Shown here piece after piece: positions 63,744 through 64,000 of a stretch of DNA of 64,000 nt. Under the pieces are notes generated by a model. That model had not been told where the DNA came from. It did not search any database and saw only the letters and a program-made list of their open reading frames with translations. This stretch comes from Nocardia xishanensis NBRC 101358 (GTDB lineage: Bacteria > Actinomycetota > Actinomycetes > Mycobacteriales > Mycobacteriaceae). Every line of letters begins with the position of its first letter. The first letter of the stretch is position 1. The position numbers were made by a program, and so were the translations under genes. The DNA is taken from positions 1-64,000 of the forward strand of contig NZ_BDCF01000017.1 of the NCBI RefSeq assembly GCF_001613365.1. Direction: 5' to 3'.

Positions 63744-64000
63744 AGAACACCAAGTGGCTGCGGGTCGCGGCTGCGATGGCCGGTATCACGCTCGCCGCTA
63801 GCCTGATGGCGGGCTGCTCGTCCGACGCCGACGTAGCCAACGAAAACATCAAGAAGGCCGCCGAACAGTTCGAGATCAGCCGCCGGATCGTCGCCATCAA
63901 CGGTGTCACCGACAAGTACCTGCTGGTTGTCGAGGGCAGGTGTTCCATCGAGTGGCCGGACAGTCGCGCTGACATCATCTGCAAGCTCGACGACGGCTCC
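63740..64000 (+). CDS. phage beta-sandwich-type lipoprotein (3' end outside window)
   Basis: At least 87 residues. Signal peptide KNTKWLRVAAAMAGITLAASLMAG followed by a lipobox cysteine. Then DVANENIKKAAEQFEISRRIVAINGVTDKYLLVVEGRCSIEWP, the pattern of a lipoprotein family frequent in phages (AEQFxxxRRIVxxNGxTDxYLLxxEGxCSI). In some phages such lipoproteins may block superinfection; that is inference here. GGAGGA RBS. Confidence 0.75.
   Translation, partial: MKNTKWLRVAAAMAGITLAASLMAGCSSDADVANENIKKAAEQFEISRRIVAINGVTDKYLLVVEGRCSIEWPDSRADIICKLDDGS

Overview
The window joins a conserved actinobacterial chromosomal block (about 1-23.9 kb) to the early half of a temperate actinophage or prophage (about 24-64 kb). 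The host looks like a high-GC mycolic-acid actinomycete, most likely Nocardia or a near relative. The evidence is a mycothiol-dependent isomerase-fold protein, the actinobacterial PriA that replaces HisA, remains of an F420-type oxidoreductase, and the order hisD-hisC-hisB-hisH-priA-impC-hisF-hisI-peroxiredoxin-trpE-trpC-trpB-trpA-lgt-pyk-tesB. That order matches Mycobacterium tuberculosis almost gene for gene.

Host part. The his genes hisD, hisC, hisB and hisH overlap by 4-base ATGA/GTGA junctions. A divergent lipoprotein/MarR pair and a decayed LLM oxidoreductase interrupt the rest of the his set. The trp genes follow as trpE plus a Trp-associated membrane protein, then trpC-trpB-trpA. Next come lgt with a long Ser/Ala-rich tail, a TM2 protein, a two-gene amino-acid ABC importer without its ATPase, pyruvate kinase and acyl-CoA thioesterase II. 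The last clearly chromosomal gene is an uncharacterised leftward gene ending at 23463.

Phage part. Two leftward genes (a MAB_1171c-like membrane protein and an XRE regulator) and a leftward repressor-like gene (26005-26490) face a rightward early operon. This operon carries a YqaJ-type exonuclease, RecT, a DnaQ-like exonuclease, two paralogous HTH proteins, a replication initiator with iterons inside its own gene, a DnaB/RepA-like ATPase and a C5 cytosine methyltransferase. Then follow tens of small, tightly overlapping genes of unknown function. Between 44.5 and 51.6 kb the main direction switches to leftward, with an XRE regulator, a HAD-like protein and many small genes. At 51.8 kb it returns to rightward through small zinc-ribbon proteins, a WhiB-like protein, a HIT-like protein and a PD-(D/E)XK nuclease, ending in a phage-type lipoprotein cut by the window edge. 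No integrase, terminase, portal, tail or lysis gene is visible, so those modules must lie outside the window.

Most notable signals: (i) a 168-residue protein at 36.3 kb resembling the N-terminal part of a P22-type major capsid protein, encoded alone among early genes; (ii) a promoter/operator element built on TTGCATTCA that recurs at 26.7, 51.15 and 51.7 kb, with variants at 51.77 and 58.26 kb, and probably forms the repressor regulon; (iii) iterons in the replication-initiator gene that are conserved as DNA but not as protein; (iv) a 64-nt tRNA-like element with a canonical T-arm but no D-arm; (v) twin promoters, repeated leader boxes and an 18-bp perfect palindrome in the leftward island.
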